DNA of 64,000 nucleotides from positions 50,845,013-50,909,012 of the forward strand of contig OZ024794.1 in NCBI GenBank assembly GCA_964017045.1, read 5' to 3'. The translations under genes were made by a program, and so were the position numbers. The notes under the pieces are model-generated. The model saw only the letters and a list, made by a program, of their open reading frames with translations. It was not told the DNA's origin and made no database searches. Position 1 is the stretch's first letter, and each line of letters opens with the position of its first letter. Origin of the DNA: Omphiscola glabra. Taxonomy: Eukaryota > Mollusca > Gastropoda > Lymnaeidae. Shown here one piece after another: positions 38,001 to 48,375 of this stretch.

Positions 38001-40200
38001 TGATGCTACTTTTTTAAAAATAGCTTTTATGCACTAACCTATTTTGCATATACCTCTTCTAATTATAAAATTGAGGATGTATTTTCTTGGCTTACAACGT
38101 CCTTTGAAAAAGTGTGGAAAGTTTACTTCCATATGAAGACAAGCCGTCATGTTGGTGGCCGGTTCAGAGAACACAAACAATATTTAAAAAAAAACAAGAA
38201 TTCTATCCAGTTTCAAAATATTTCATCAATGGTTGTAACCTCAATGGTATATCCCAGTGGTCGGCAAACCCATTAGTCAAAAGAGCCAAATATCAACAGC
38301 AGGATGATTAATAAAATTTTGAAAGCCAAATTTCTTTTCAAGAACCTGTAAAGAACTATGTTTTTCAGAGTCAAAACCGATTTGTGGCCGGCTGGCTGAG
38401 CCGCACTCAGATCGCTAAAGACTAAAGAGCAGCAATTTGCAGACCACTGGTTTATCGGATATTGCAATGACCTACATTTATGCTGAGAGAATTTTACATT
38501 AAGAAAAAACGTTTAAATTAAAGAGCAGCAATAATTGCCATCCAGGCTCTGCAATCATTTGAATTTTTTTTGCGTGTGCATCTCTATACTATAATTTAAA
38601 AACAAATATAGTACGGTAATTCTCAATTTAATATTTTTTCTTTCATATTATTTCCCAGATGTTTTATAAGAAACGGAAACAAAAAGAATCTACTACATTA
38701 GTCTCCATGCTTCAGGAACAATTTCAAGTTGACATAGATGTTGAAAGCACAGAATCACAGTATTTGTGGAATTCATTGACCCCCTATTTTGTTTACTTTG
38801 TTGCACTACCAATAATGGTTTCAAGTTTCTCTTTGGCAAGCAAGAACTACATCCCAGGTGGAGAACTGTTTGTTGTCAGTCTGATGATGACTGGGTTTTG
38901 TTTTTTGGGGCTGTCAGATAGTTATGACATTCATACCCTTTTGGCCCTGAGTGCTCACGCATTTGCATCACTACCCGTTTTTATAAAAAATATTCCCCAA
39001 ATTCCATTTATTTCTAGTTTTATTGCTCTGATTACAAACCCCTATTTATCATTAGATTTAGGTCTAGGTGTGTCTTTCAATCTAAGTCTGCCATCCATAG
39101 TTCATATGCTGATACCTCTTCTGTTGTTACGAATGGCTATGAAAGGATCCTGGTCTGGGGCTTACCGGATCTTAATACCACATTTGGTGTGTTATTTCTG
39201 GTTCAGTGTTTCAATCACAATGTTTCCCTTCACCACCTGGAGGAGTTTAGCTAGAGCAACATTTGGCTACATAATGCTTCCAGCAGCAATCCCAATTAGT
39301 TTCTTACTAACCATACTTGGATTCTTTTATTTCATTTACAAACTGTTGCAGACGCAAATGATCGGAAAGCTTTTAATTACTGCAATGCTGTTTGCAGTAC
39401 CTCTGGTGTTAACACAAACCAAGTCATTATTTGGCAAAAAGGATAAAAATACATCAGCGAAATCAAACAGGATACAGAAAATTCTCATGATTAGCTTTGC
39501 AGTGCTTGGTGTGCTGCCACTGCTATTTGTACGCATTCCAACTCTGTCCAAGGCAAAACACTTTGAACTCAGCTGGGAAAGTTATAGAGCCATATGTATA
39601 CCTGCTGAGAATGACATCTGGGCTCCTTATCAAATACGATGTCGTGACTTTATTGGAACAAAAGTTAATTGGAAAGGAGTAGTGAAGCAAGTTAAAATTA
39701 CCAAAAGTGAAAATACTGCTGAGAGTGTGATCAAATCTTTACCCACCATTTTATCTGATCCTCTTTACTGCATTTATGGTGACAGGATATCCGATTGTAA
39801 TGAGACCTCAATGACTACAATAGCATTCAAGCACTGCCAGATTGTAAAAGAAATGAAGCAAAACTGTCATTTAAGAAGCCATGACCAGTTTACTTTCTCT
39901 CTGATCATGCAAGTTGAGGATGTGCAGGTAGAGTTGGAAGCTGGGCCTAATTTCAAAGGACAGCTTATGGCCTTGAATCCAAATGATGAACTGGAGTTTT
40001 CTGGTAGCCTTGCAGATGTAGGAACCCCAATTCCAAATCTCAGGTTAAGATCTCTTAACTGTACTAGCAGAGAGCTGCCCATCATGATGGATTTGTCAGA
40101 AGATGTTGATGAGGATACAGTTTATAAGATGCTCAATGAAGCCTTTGCTCTTACTTTCAACTTTGGTCTTTTCCCAGTGTTTATTTACTCACCACACTAA
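28974..40200 (+). CDS. WFS1: Wolframin (WFS1), ER membrane protein
   Basis: Wolframin is a multi-pass ER membrane glycoprotein linked to calcium homeostasis and ER stress. Exons: 28974-29022 (tentative), 35940-36143, 36636-36833, 37160-37299, 37575-37802, 38659-40200; total 2361 bp, 786 residues, against 890 in human from memory. Residues about 17-84 form SEL1-like repeats (LIGLHYLKLAELD, AVTWLIAASKQGNAEA). Exon 5 gives the first membrane segments after SLILSLIPTNQ, and the large last exon carries many hydrophobic spans (residues about 290-480). A luminal C-terminal domain follows, with SAES- and CLYGE-like motifs (NTAESVIKSLP, CIYGDRISDCNETS). It ends FNFGLFPVFIYSPH, resembling the FDFFFFPFLSAA tail of human wolframin. 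The splice at 37299 appears to use a GC donor. HECTD2 lies upstream on the opposite strand and ORMDL converges downstream. Confidence 0.92.
29086..29254. repeat. Fold-back repeat with 44-bp arms in WFS1 intron 1
   Basis: Arm 1 (29086-29129) and arm 2 (29211-29254) are near-perfect reverse complements around GCGGTGATATCTCTCCGCAT, with an 81-bp AT-rich spacer. Arm 1 has CCAAGATGGCGGC, a YY1-type site; arm 2 has a variant (AAGTTGGCGGC on the minus strand). It is followed at 29254-29380 by GACCCGCGAA, repeated CCCTAA words and GGGTTTTGACCCT, the same order as at 55973-56432. Confidence 0.75.
29420..29660 (+). repeat. ACT/CTC-rich degenerate tract in WFS1 intron 1
   Basis: Runs of CACTCA, GTCTACACT and ACTCTACAC words with no coding pattern. 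It resembles the tract at 55660-55940 just inside PMS1 intron 1 closely enough to suggest a shared origin or bias. Confidence 0.45.
29661..30978. other. WFS1 intron 1, unannotated part
   Basis: AT-rich intronic sequence. Frames at 30203-30508 and 30747-30953 show no family resemblance. The last 38 bases (30942-30979, TTTAATTTGTAGCAAACTG and following) recur at about 34911-34948 on the far side of the transposon nest. Confidence 0.5.
31310..31332. repeat. (ATA)n / (TTA)n microsatellite, LINE tail
   Basis: Seven ATA trinucleotides on the plus strand. In minus-strand orientation they form the TTATTATTA tail that directly follows the 3' UTR of the LINE at 31333-33024. Confidence 0.85.
31333..33024 (-). 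pseudogene. L2/CR1-like non-LTR retrotransposon, 5'-truncated and frameshifted
   Basis: The minus strand encodes most of a LINE reverse transcriptase. The upstream frame (33004-32303) has KSCLLDPLPAGLLYECLD, VVTPLLKKANLDLNLLENY, SAYRTHHSTETALL, LSAAFDMLDHGLL and GVPQGSVVGP. The downstream frame (32330-31407) has FVDDTQL (the YADD box), the WLPVRARIEYKI region, and FAFAGPTIWN. A one-base loss near 32337 separates the frames. The 3' UTR contains GCGCTTCGAGCC, then the TTA-repeat tail, as in L2/CR1-type LINEs. It abuts an RTE-like LINE in opposite orientation at about 33025. Confidence 0.85.
33025..33581 (+). pseudogene. RTE-like LINE reverse-transcriptase fragment, broken
   Basis: Plus-strand frames give HVFVDFKKAFDRVWHAALW, then GVRQGCLLSPTLFNIFL and a stop. 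In another frame come RIMSDALETH, GGRTITNLRFADDIDGL (FADD catalytic box), SFGMQISAEKTKMMTNSPTG and a partial VGSFKYL. Two stops and a frame change show decay. It ends abruptly where the chimeric unit at 33582 begins, and part of its sequence (AEKTKMMTNS...VGSFKYL) is repeated inside that unit. Confidence 0.8.
33582..34490 (+). mobile_element. Chimeric LINE-derived repeat unit, copy B
   Basis: Second copy (909 bp) of the unit at 4192-5097, sharing both ends. About 260 bp of non-LINE sequence are followed by a LINE C-terminal reading frame: KAKMMTNSTTG, VGSFKYLGAIVSEEG, a stop near 34046, then LYACESWTLTEELEK, RCFRGILGICYRDHITNEQ, WYGHVTRKQGLAKE, KRWEDNIKEWTG. It then diverges from LINE sequence for the last 60 bp or so. 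This copy keeps bases missing in copy A near 4788, so the two copies differ independently. Confidence 0.7.
35260..35455. mobile_element. SPIN-like hAT MITE, 196 bp, with TIR and 8-bp TSD
   Basis: Ends are perfect inverted repeats for 16 bp (CAGTGGTTCTCAACCT). Flanks are TACTACCG (35252-35259) and TACCACCG (35456-35463), a 7-of-8 target-site duplication. Subterminal CGTTTGACCCCCAAAGGGG, GACCCACAGG and an internal TTTTCGTTGCTACTTCATAA match my memory of SPIN, a hAT family spread horizontally among tetrapods and reported in an insect and a pond snail. No transposase is present. It sits in WFS1 intron 1. Confidence 0.8.
36341..36474. mobile_element. Short MITE in WFS1 intron 2
   Basis: The left end reads GGGGCCATCCCTAAATCATG and the right end finishes TTTATGTACGGCCCC, an imperfect inverted repeat. 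Internal blocks CTCCCCTATTGTCACAAAC and CATCCCCCATGTGTGATGTC are arranged symmetrically. This pattern (GGGGCCGTCCATAAAT-like ends) is common in invertebrate genomes. The superfamily and the duplication are unresolved. Confidence 0.55.
38255..38449. mobile_element. hAT-like MITE, 195 bp, in WFS1 intron 5
   Basis: The left end is CAGTGGTCGGCAAACCCATT and the right end finishes AATTTGCAGACCACTG, imperfect inverted repeats. Flanking octamers GTATATCC (38247-38254) and GTTTATCG (38450-38457) agree at 6 of 8 positions. An internal GGCCGGCTGGCTGAGCCGCA recalls hAT MITEs. It lies between WFS1 exons 5 and 6. Confidence 0.65.
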
Positions 40201-42945
40201 AGAATAAAAAATTGCACTTTATCACTACGGGAATCAAATTTTTTGTCTCAGATAACTTCTTTGAACTTTTCATATTTATTTAAAGGCCAAGCTAGATGTT
40301 TGCACTAGCTGTGTCAGAATAATGCCTCATCTTCTTGGCACTGCCATAAATCATCTCCATAATTTATGTCTCCCCTTACCCTCCCAGCTCCAGTGCAGAA
40401 CACTTCATTAGCAGGTGAAAATCTTCATTGTGTGTCACGGTAGTGGTGGGGAGGTCTTTATGAGGGTTTTACTCTATGACTTGTGACTAATAGAATTTAA
40501 AATTGACGACATTTTTAAATCGTAAGTACATATATAAATAAATACACTGTAATTTAATTTTTTAATGTTATTTAATATTTTATTTAATCAGTATCCTTAG
40601 ATCTCATTAACATTTTTGGCCTTGGATTGTGATTCAAATAGTTTTTGACTTAAAAACATAATTTTTTATTATCTGTAGTTTATGATATACCGGTACTCAC
40701 ATTGACACAGTTGCATAGTTTTAAATAAATTGCATCCAATCCCTATGTCCTGTAAACCAATGGAGGATTCTTTCAAATTTGTAAAAAGCTGTGATGTTTC
40801 TAGTGTTGAAAATAGCATTTCCGTAATATTTTATCTTATCATAGTATTTTTATTTCTTACAATTACAATTTGTGATATAAATTTTCATTAACTGTAAAAG
40901 GATGTTTCACAATGACCCTGGCTGTAAAAAATGGTAATCATGGCTCAGCACATTAAATTGTCATCTTTTTTGTTACTTTTCTGTCCTAATCTACTAAGTT
41001 AGTTAAAACATATTTTTTTTTAAATTCTTAAAATCTAAAATGATTGCTTTTAGGTTTTATTATTTCTATTTGTTTTAAAGTTACATTTTTAAAAGCTTGT
41101 ATAAGAAGTCTGTGTTTCAACAACTCTTTTCTTTTTTAAAGGGACACAATGCAACATGAAAATGTGTCTGTCTTGCTGATCAAATTTTCAGTTATATTAA
41201 TTTACATTTCTGTAATCAATATTTGCCACATATAATTTAAAAGCTTTTATTTAACTTTACTTGTTTTATACTTCAACATCATTGAATACAATTTTAACAA
41301 ACTTTCCTATCCTAAAAAAAAAGGGTGAAATTTGGTGAATCACCCAGACACTGGATAATTGAATCTGTTAGGTTTTCAAGGAGATGTATACTTCTTGTGA
41401 GTTTCTTTCTCCAATTAAACCTAATTATATCACTTTTATAAATGAAAGCTTCACACAAAAACTTTTTTCTTTTCATTTACTTTATGAATTTAAAAGTGAC
41501 TATGCTATAATACAAAACCAAAAAAAAAAAAAAAAAAGAAGAGATGACAAAATGTGGCTCATATTTGATGAAAACAGTTAACATTACAGTGAATAAAATT
41601 GCCCAGGAAGAGTTTGATCTATAATTTACAAATCAAAATATTGAGTTTTTCTGTTTAGTAGCATTTAACGTGTCATTCAAGACAGGAAAAAAAACCTTGT
41701 CATAAATATGGCCAAGTGGCAGTGCTTCAATTCCATTACAAAAAGAATTAAATGGGATTGGAAGACAATTTTAATTGTAGACAAGTGAAGTCAAACATTG
41801 GAATGACACTACTCACGAGATTATTTAGAGGAACATTTTCAAAGTGATAACTACATTAATAATAAGTGTGACCATAAATCTGTTCATCTAAACGCTGTAA
41901 CTGAAGCAACATCAATGCACACAATCAGCTTATATTACTCATTTTGATGTATAGTGCCGTCTGTATTTATAGAGAATAAACTAAGGTCTATTTTAATCAT
42001 GTCTTCAGAGACTTATGTTGGTTACATGGTATATATAATTTACTTTTCCTCTATGTTCAGAACCAAATGTTTTTATTAAATACATGCTTTTTAAAAAAAA
42101 TCCATTGATAATGTGAATTATTTTAGTTTCTACCAAGGTATTCTAAAAAGATGGACATTTTAACTTTAAACTATTTTATATTAAATATATTAACTTCGCT
42201 TTTGTTCGTGGGTAGCTGACTGGCAAAATCTTTGGACAGCTAATTGACCAACTTCCCGCCAACCTACCCAGGTGAAACTTGGCTAACAGACCCACCATTG
42301 CTCGATATAACATTTTATAAAGGATTCGTACAAAAAACTTTGTTTTTAGAGGTTGTTTAATTAAAATATAAGCTGATGTTTACTGTTCAGTAAAAGTTAA
42401 GTCTGTGAAATAGGTTAAAAAAACTTTAATTTTGCTTCAGTTCGACATCCACAAAAAAAATCATCCTTTCAAAATGTGTAGCCATACTTCAATATAATGT
42501 GATAATAATTTTGTGAATAGGGTTGTGTCAACTCCTTCTGGGCTAAGACTAAGAATGTATTAGTGCATTAAAAAAAAAAAAAGTAAGATTTAGATTTTAA
42601 ATGTTTTTAGCTTCAAGCTAAAACTAGTCCACTAAGTGTACAAGAAAAGAAACCAAATACTAATGGTTCACAAATTCAGCATGAAAGAAATATAACTATA
42701 ACATAGAGCAGTACCAGCAATAAATTAAATAATACTTTTTAGCATAGGAAATTATATAACTTTAAAAAGGAGAAACAGAAAATAATACAAGTCAAAAATG
42801 TTTTTCAGAAATAAATATGTAATTAAGAGATTATCATTGTTGCTTTGTTTTAATTATTTTTTAAATAGATTTTTTGGTTTAAAAAAAAGGAGGAAATGGG
42901 TGTTTAGTATATGCAAAATAATTGCTTCCTGTAAGTTTTTTTAAT

Positions 42946-43385
42946 TACAGTATAATATATCGTGCATAAGTCGAGAAATTTGTTACCGGCAGGGAAATGA
43001 TTTGGGTGGGTTTTATTTGCAGGTTTTATTTAAATTGCTATGTAATGTGGCGCCTCCAGTAATAAACAACTTAACAAGCCGACCAAGTTTTGGTTAAAAA
43101 AAACAACAACCCTGAAATTACGCCCCTGGTTACCGTTAGTCCTAGTTGACCCAATTACCGGGTACACAAACATGGAGATTTCAGATATAAGCTTCTGGTG
43201 TGATACATTGGGAGTCACTTATAAACTGACCGGCCATGGTATGCAGTGCAGCTATTGCTGCTAGGTAAAATCTGACAAAAGTATAAAAATCACAGAATTT
43301 CAAAACCCAAAGTTTTACCCTTGACTTATCCACGAGTCATGCCATATTTCAAAATCTCCTCGACTTATAGATGAGTATATACAGT
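42946..43385. mobile_element. Possible MITE with imperfect inverted ends
   Basis: The left end has TACAGTATAATATATCG then CATAAGTCGAG, and the right end has CTCGACTTATAGATGAG then TATATACAGT; the outermost 28 bp or so are roughly inverted, sharing CTCGACTTAT. Internally, CTTGACTTATCCACGAGTC repeats the theme. Terminal bases fit poorly, so the boundaries are approximate and the superfamily unknown. Confidence 0.4.
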
Positions 43386-46201
43386 GTGCATGGCAAAACT
43401 TACAATTTAGAGATGCCAACAATTAACAAGCTTAGAGCAACCTTATGGCTTAAAATCCAACATTATATGATCCATTAAGCTTACAAAATAAACCTCATCT
43501 AATCAAACATAAAATTACTAAGTTACTAAGTGTTTAGAAACTTTAACTTTGTATAATAAGACATTAAAATTTAGCAAAACAGAAAAATCAAGGAATAGTA
43601 AGTTAATTACCTTAACCAAAGCTTAAGTATATGTACATATGAGAAAAGTGTTTGTACAAGACAGAAAGTTTTTATTTCCGCAAAAGTAGAGATCCACTAA
43701 AGAAACAAGAAATACCTCCTCCAGCCTTATTTACAGAAGACACACTTTTATTATAAAGTTTATACATAAGCACTGCAGCCTGCATTATCTTAAATGTATA
43801 ACTATAACCTAAATTGTGGGTCATTCTCAAATTTGGATAACATGTATTTCATAAACTTTCCCAACACTTCTCTAAACCCTCAACATGTCCCCATAAAAAA
43901 AGAATTAACAAATATTTGTTTCTAAAATAAACCAAAAAAAATATTTAAAAATCACAAAACTGATTAAAAGTAAACATGAATGAGCAGATAATTTCTAAGT
44001 AATTTTAGGGGAAAATGATTGAAAATTTATGAAGTATGATGATATGTGTATTTATAAACAGTGCTCCTCATATGCAGTTTCCAATTGCATGGTTAGATCA
44101 TTTTGACTATGTGTCTGAATACACTAATGTGAACATTTGAGAATGTTATTTTTTTTCATCTTATACTTAAATGAGTTTTATTTACCAAACAAATATTTTT
44201 CAAAAAGAGAAATAGTGTAATTTTCATAGATTCTGATGCACAAGTAAATGTAAAGGGTAAGTATTTTTGCTGTACAAAGCAATGGAACACTGTAAATGCT
44301 GATATTCTTTTAATGAAAAAGTGTGAAATTCTATAGGACTCTTTTTTAAAAATAACATTCATAGCGCATTACTGCAAACATAAAAAGTGTAATTGTTTGT
44401 TTATGCTAAATTTCAACAATATGATGTAGAAAGAGAATGCGACAGAAATTATCATTTTAGTGATTTTTTAAAAGCAGTATGACATTGACACAACATTTAA
44501 CATTAAGACTCGTCATAATCCGCACAACTTGGACAGAGCATCAGAGTCAGTAATATTATAAATTTATGATTTTATATTACGAAGGCAGTTATCAAATGTT
44601 TCTCAACTTTGTCAAAACATGATTGAACCAACATATTTATTCTTGTAGAAAATGTGATAAGGAGTTTAACATGCCTATGCTCAAATTAAAAAAATATATT
44701 TAAACATGAATTTCTTTAAGTACGGGTACTCTGCCCAGGAATACATGCTTGACGCAATGCACTACTGAAACATGGGAGTCATTTATTAACTGAAAATATC
44801 AGGCTTTATTTTTTGTTGTTATTGAAAATCATAATCAGTATAATTCATAAAATGCTAATTAAATGATAAAAAAAAGAAAAAGAAGAAAAACAGGATATTG
44901 GGGAATATTACATTTTAAAATAGAACAGAATGAAAATGATGAAAATTTGTATACATCTTACAATTACTTTGAATTACATGTACTGTAATAATTCAGCGCA
45001 GCACGTCGATTATGTTGAGAAACAAATCTAGTAGAATGACTTTAAAACCTGTTTTTGTAATGAGTGCAACAAGCTTTTTTAATAGCGGTCCTTTTTTTTA
45101 ATCGTAAAAAGCTGTTATCTTTAAATGTAATTAATTCATAAATTTATAAAAAAAACTTTCTTAAAAGCCTTTACATTATTTTGTCTCTCTTATCAATTCA
45201 GCTGATTATCCTTCCAAGAAAGTTTATATTTATATACCTGATACAAATTAATGAGTTAAGTGACTTAAATTATTGATTGTCCAGAGCATCATCCGATATA
45301 TGCAATTACAGTTGGCTTCATTAACATTACAGTTGGTTACCAGTTAGGTTTAATATTTTAAAAATTTAATAAACTAAGTTTCTAATATGTCTAAGAGTAA
45401 GAGGATTATTATAACTTAAGCATCAAAACTTAATTCATTTATTCTAATAAATGGGTAACCTTAAGTTAACGATTTAGCAAAAGAATACTGAGTTGATATC
45501 AATGACACCTGGCATGTCTCAAGATTTTTATATAATTTTATAAAGGAATAAAAATTATTTTGAATATAGATTGTTTATTGTTATACATTACTAACATATA
45601 ATATTTTTTTAAGGATTATACTAAATTAGATGTTATATATAGTAAAACATGATTTTATACTAATATAAAATTAAACTTATACCAATGTAAAAATCATACC
45701 ATAAAAATATGTTTTATTGTTGTAGCTTCAAATAAGTATGTTAAAAACATTTAATTAACTGCTACCAAAAGACGTGTTATAAATATGTGATTGAAAATAA
45801 TTATTGCAATAATTATTAACTTTGAATAAAATGATTTACAGATGGAATGTAAAACATTCACAGGATTCAAAATGATTGAACATGGACAATTCATCTAACG
45901 GCACCATAATTTGAACAATTCTATATGCATTTTTCATTACTTTGACATCGGCAGGAAAAATACACTTTAAAAACAGGAATTGAAATTAAATGTCAAAAAT
46001 AATAGAGTACAAGCATTTACACTGAGAATATCTTTTTTTTTCTTCAAATTTTAGATTTTATTAAACAATTTTAATTTTATTAATATTTTGTTATTACCTT
46101 GAAATGATCTCATTTTTAAAAAAAAATCATCAATCTATCTACTTCGATCTGCATAAAAACTAGAAATAATGTAAGTTAAATACAGAAGTAATTGTGATGG
46201 T

Positions 46202-46211
46202 TTTATTTATT
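46202..46211 (-). terminator. Candidate ORMDL polyadenylation signals
   Basis: Two overlapping AATAAA hexamers on the minus strand, 43-52 nt past the ORMDL stop codon. The position is plausible, but the AT-rich context makes chance likely. Confidence 0.35.
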
Positions 46212-46253
46212 TTTTCAACAAAATTCAAATCATGTAAGTGATGGCACAGCCCA

Positions 46254-46870
46254 TTAGTATTTGTTAATACCAAAGAGTCTGACTTTATGAAATTGAGGTA
46301 ACTTTGGAATCAAGTTGAGGGCCAAAACACTAGCATTGACAACAAAATGGTACTTGTCATAGCGGGAGTAGAAACTTGCCAAGAAAAACCTGCAAGGAGA
46401 AAAATATATATTAAAATAAATTCTTAACATTGCTCATTATCAACTTGTGAGTCTAGATCAAGAGTGGCCAAACCGCTGCTCTTCTGTGTTCACATTGCGG
46501 CTCACGAACAATTTATGAAATTAAAACTTTTCATTTGAAATATATAATATCAAAAATAAATGAAAGTTTAAAAAAAAAAATCTTGACTGAAACAAAGGGC
46601 TGAAAATAGTTTGGGAGCTGTAACGCATATATTTCTTCAATTGTGTAACTGTAACGCATATATTTCTTCAACAGGCGGTTAGGGTTAAAACAATTGAAAT
46701 GTTTAAATCATTAAATTCGAATAAAAAGTAATTTTTAAAAATAAATCACAAAAGGAATTTTCATTGCGAGTGGGGTCGTGACCCATAGTGCTTCAATGCG
46801 GCTCTCAACAATTTTTTTTATTTTAAAAATTGCTCTCAGTTACGACAGGTCTGGCCACCCCTGGTCTAGA

Positions 46871-46917
<47 letters not shown>

Positions 46918-48328
46918 AATATATGTGGGCATTTTTATGTTGTTGGTGAAAATTACATGAATGGAATGATTTCTATTTTACTTTTAGTTTTTACTCATAT
47001 TTAGCAGCAATGCACTTACAAAACAACAGGCACTGTTGTGAGAAACTTTTTAGTGGCTGTGAATTGTTTGCCATAATCAATCTGTTCCCACTGCGTTTCA
47101 GTACGAGATGTACCTTGGTCAGATGTCTCCCAGGGTGTGCCTTTTGTCACATGAAGCATCACAAACATACACTGTAAGTGTAAGGAAATCACATAAATAT
47201 GGTTAACCAATAAATAGTTCAATGAATGTTTTTGGAAGTATTCTTGTTAAAGATTACATTTTAGCATTTTGGGGTGTAATAAGCTTATAATGACAAAAAG
47301 CAACATATTACTTACATGGTCACAAAAATCTGCAGTCTAGTCTTAGCTTCTTAACAGCTGTAGACCACATTTTTTAACCGCAGGATAGTTTGGTTTTGTA
47401 TTAAATGTATTGATTTAGGTGACAGTTGCATTCAAATGGAAATGATCTTAAAGGTAAATAAATGTGTTTACTAGTAATCCAGAAATAGCAAGATGTGCCT
47501 GAAGCTAAAAATTGATAATTTGAAAAACATTACATCTCAAATGAGTAACAGTGACAGAATTTGAATGAAAACTCGTTATGTTTGTAAATGAAATCTTATT
47601 GCTCAACATAAATCTATACCTCTTTTTGTGTGCTTATTTCTATTATCTAATTGTAATTTTATATATATCATATATGAGTTGCAAGTATAAATATGCTAAG
47701 CATATGATTTAATACATGATTTACTTCTAAATTTGATTTTTTTTTAAATTCACAAAATCTTCATTTTCACCTAACAGTCTGACAATGATGTATACTTTTT
47801 TCTATAGTAGTTTAGTGTCAAAACTATAAGCATAAACCCGTCAACAGTTTCAAATCAAGGGTTTTTAAAAAGCCTATTTGAAATTAAAATGCTTACAAAA
47901 ACTATACTAAAAGGATTTCACCTAAATGAAGTATTAAACTTGAAAAATGTGTGTCCTTTATGTCAATTGATCAATGAATAGGAGTGTTAACAAATGAATT
48001 AAAAATGAACAGAAGGTAAATGCTACGGTCTAAATTTCAATGTTCTAAGATAATAAAAATGTGTCTTTTTTTCATTAAAAAAATAAACTGCAAAATAAAA
48101 TCTCTTAAACAAGACTTTCACTAGCAATAAACCGTCAGGACATGGAAAGCTCACCACATCATGAAGAACGTTAGTTAGAGTCCAGGCAACTGCTACAGAA
48201 AAAAATGGAACAGACAGCAGCAACAGGTGTACACCAAACACCAAAAGTATGTATGTGAGCCATATTCCTTTGCTGTTGAAGTAGGAGTGTGTTGGGTTAC
48301 TGTCACTGTGTGCAACACCTACATTCAT
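46254..48328 (-). CDS. ORMDL: ORMDL family sphingolipid biosynthesis regulator (complete)
   Basis: ORMDL proteins are small ER membrane proteins that bind serine palmitoyltransferase and restrain sphingolipid synthesis. Exons on the minus strand: 48328-48155, 47171-47020, 46389-46254; 462 bp, 153 residues, the same length as human ORMDL1-3 from memory. The protein begins [20 protein letters not shown], continues [20 protein letters not shown] and [10 protein letters not shown], then [30 protein letters not shown], and ends [17 protein letters not shown]. Four hydrophobic segments are visible. The junctions read DV|CMFV (phase 0) and VL|FFLASFY. An acceptor at about 48376 shows that the 5' UTR is spliced, and the first exon probably lies near 52550-52700. 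PMS1 lies upstream on the opposite strand. I cannot tell which vertebrate paralogue is closest; one invertebrate gene is expected. Confidence 0.96.
46459..46863. mobile_element. hAT-like MITE, 405 bp, with perfect 8-bp TSD, in ORMDL intron 2
   Basis: The left end is CAAGAGTGGCCAAACC and the right end is GGTCTGGCCACCCCTG, inverted repeats with few mismatches. GTCTAGAT occurs at both 46451-46458 and 46864-46871, a perfect 8-bp target-site duplication. Internal blocks TGCGGCTC and GGGTCGTGACCC are typical of hAT MITEs. A short duplication, TGTAACGCATATATTTCTTC, occurs twice near 46620-46670. A (TA)n tract follows the right duplication. Confidence 0.85.
46876..46912. repeat. (TA)n microsatellite
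   Basis: Pure TA dinucleotides directly beyond the target-site duplication of the hAT MITE in ORMDL intron 2. Confidence 0.9.
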
Positions 48329-48375
48329 ATTGACCTTTCTGTGTTTGGTTAATATCTTCAATAAGCAAATAGTAC

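Larger units (their letters stand above)
40201..46253. other. Intergenic region between WFS1 and ORMDL (convergent 3' ends)
   Basis: Contains the 3' UTRs of both genes, neither end mapped. AATAAA hexamers occur from 40203 onward, the first only 2 bases after the WFS1 stop and so probably not the one used. A possible MITE lies at 42946-43385. Everything else is AT-rich without recognisable genes. Confidence 0.6.
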
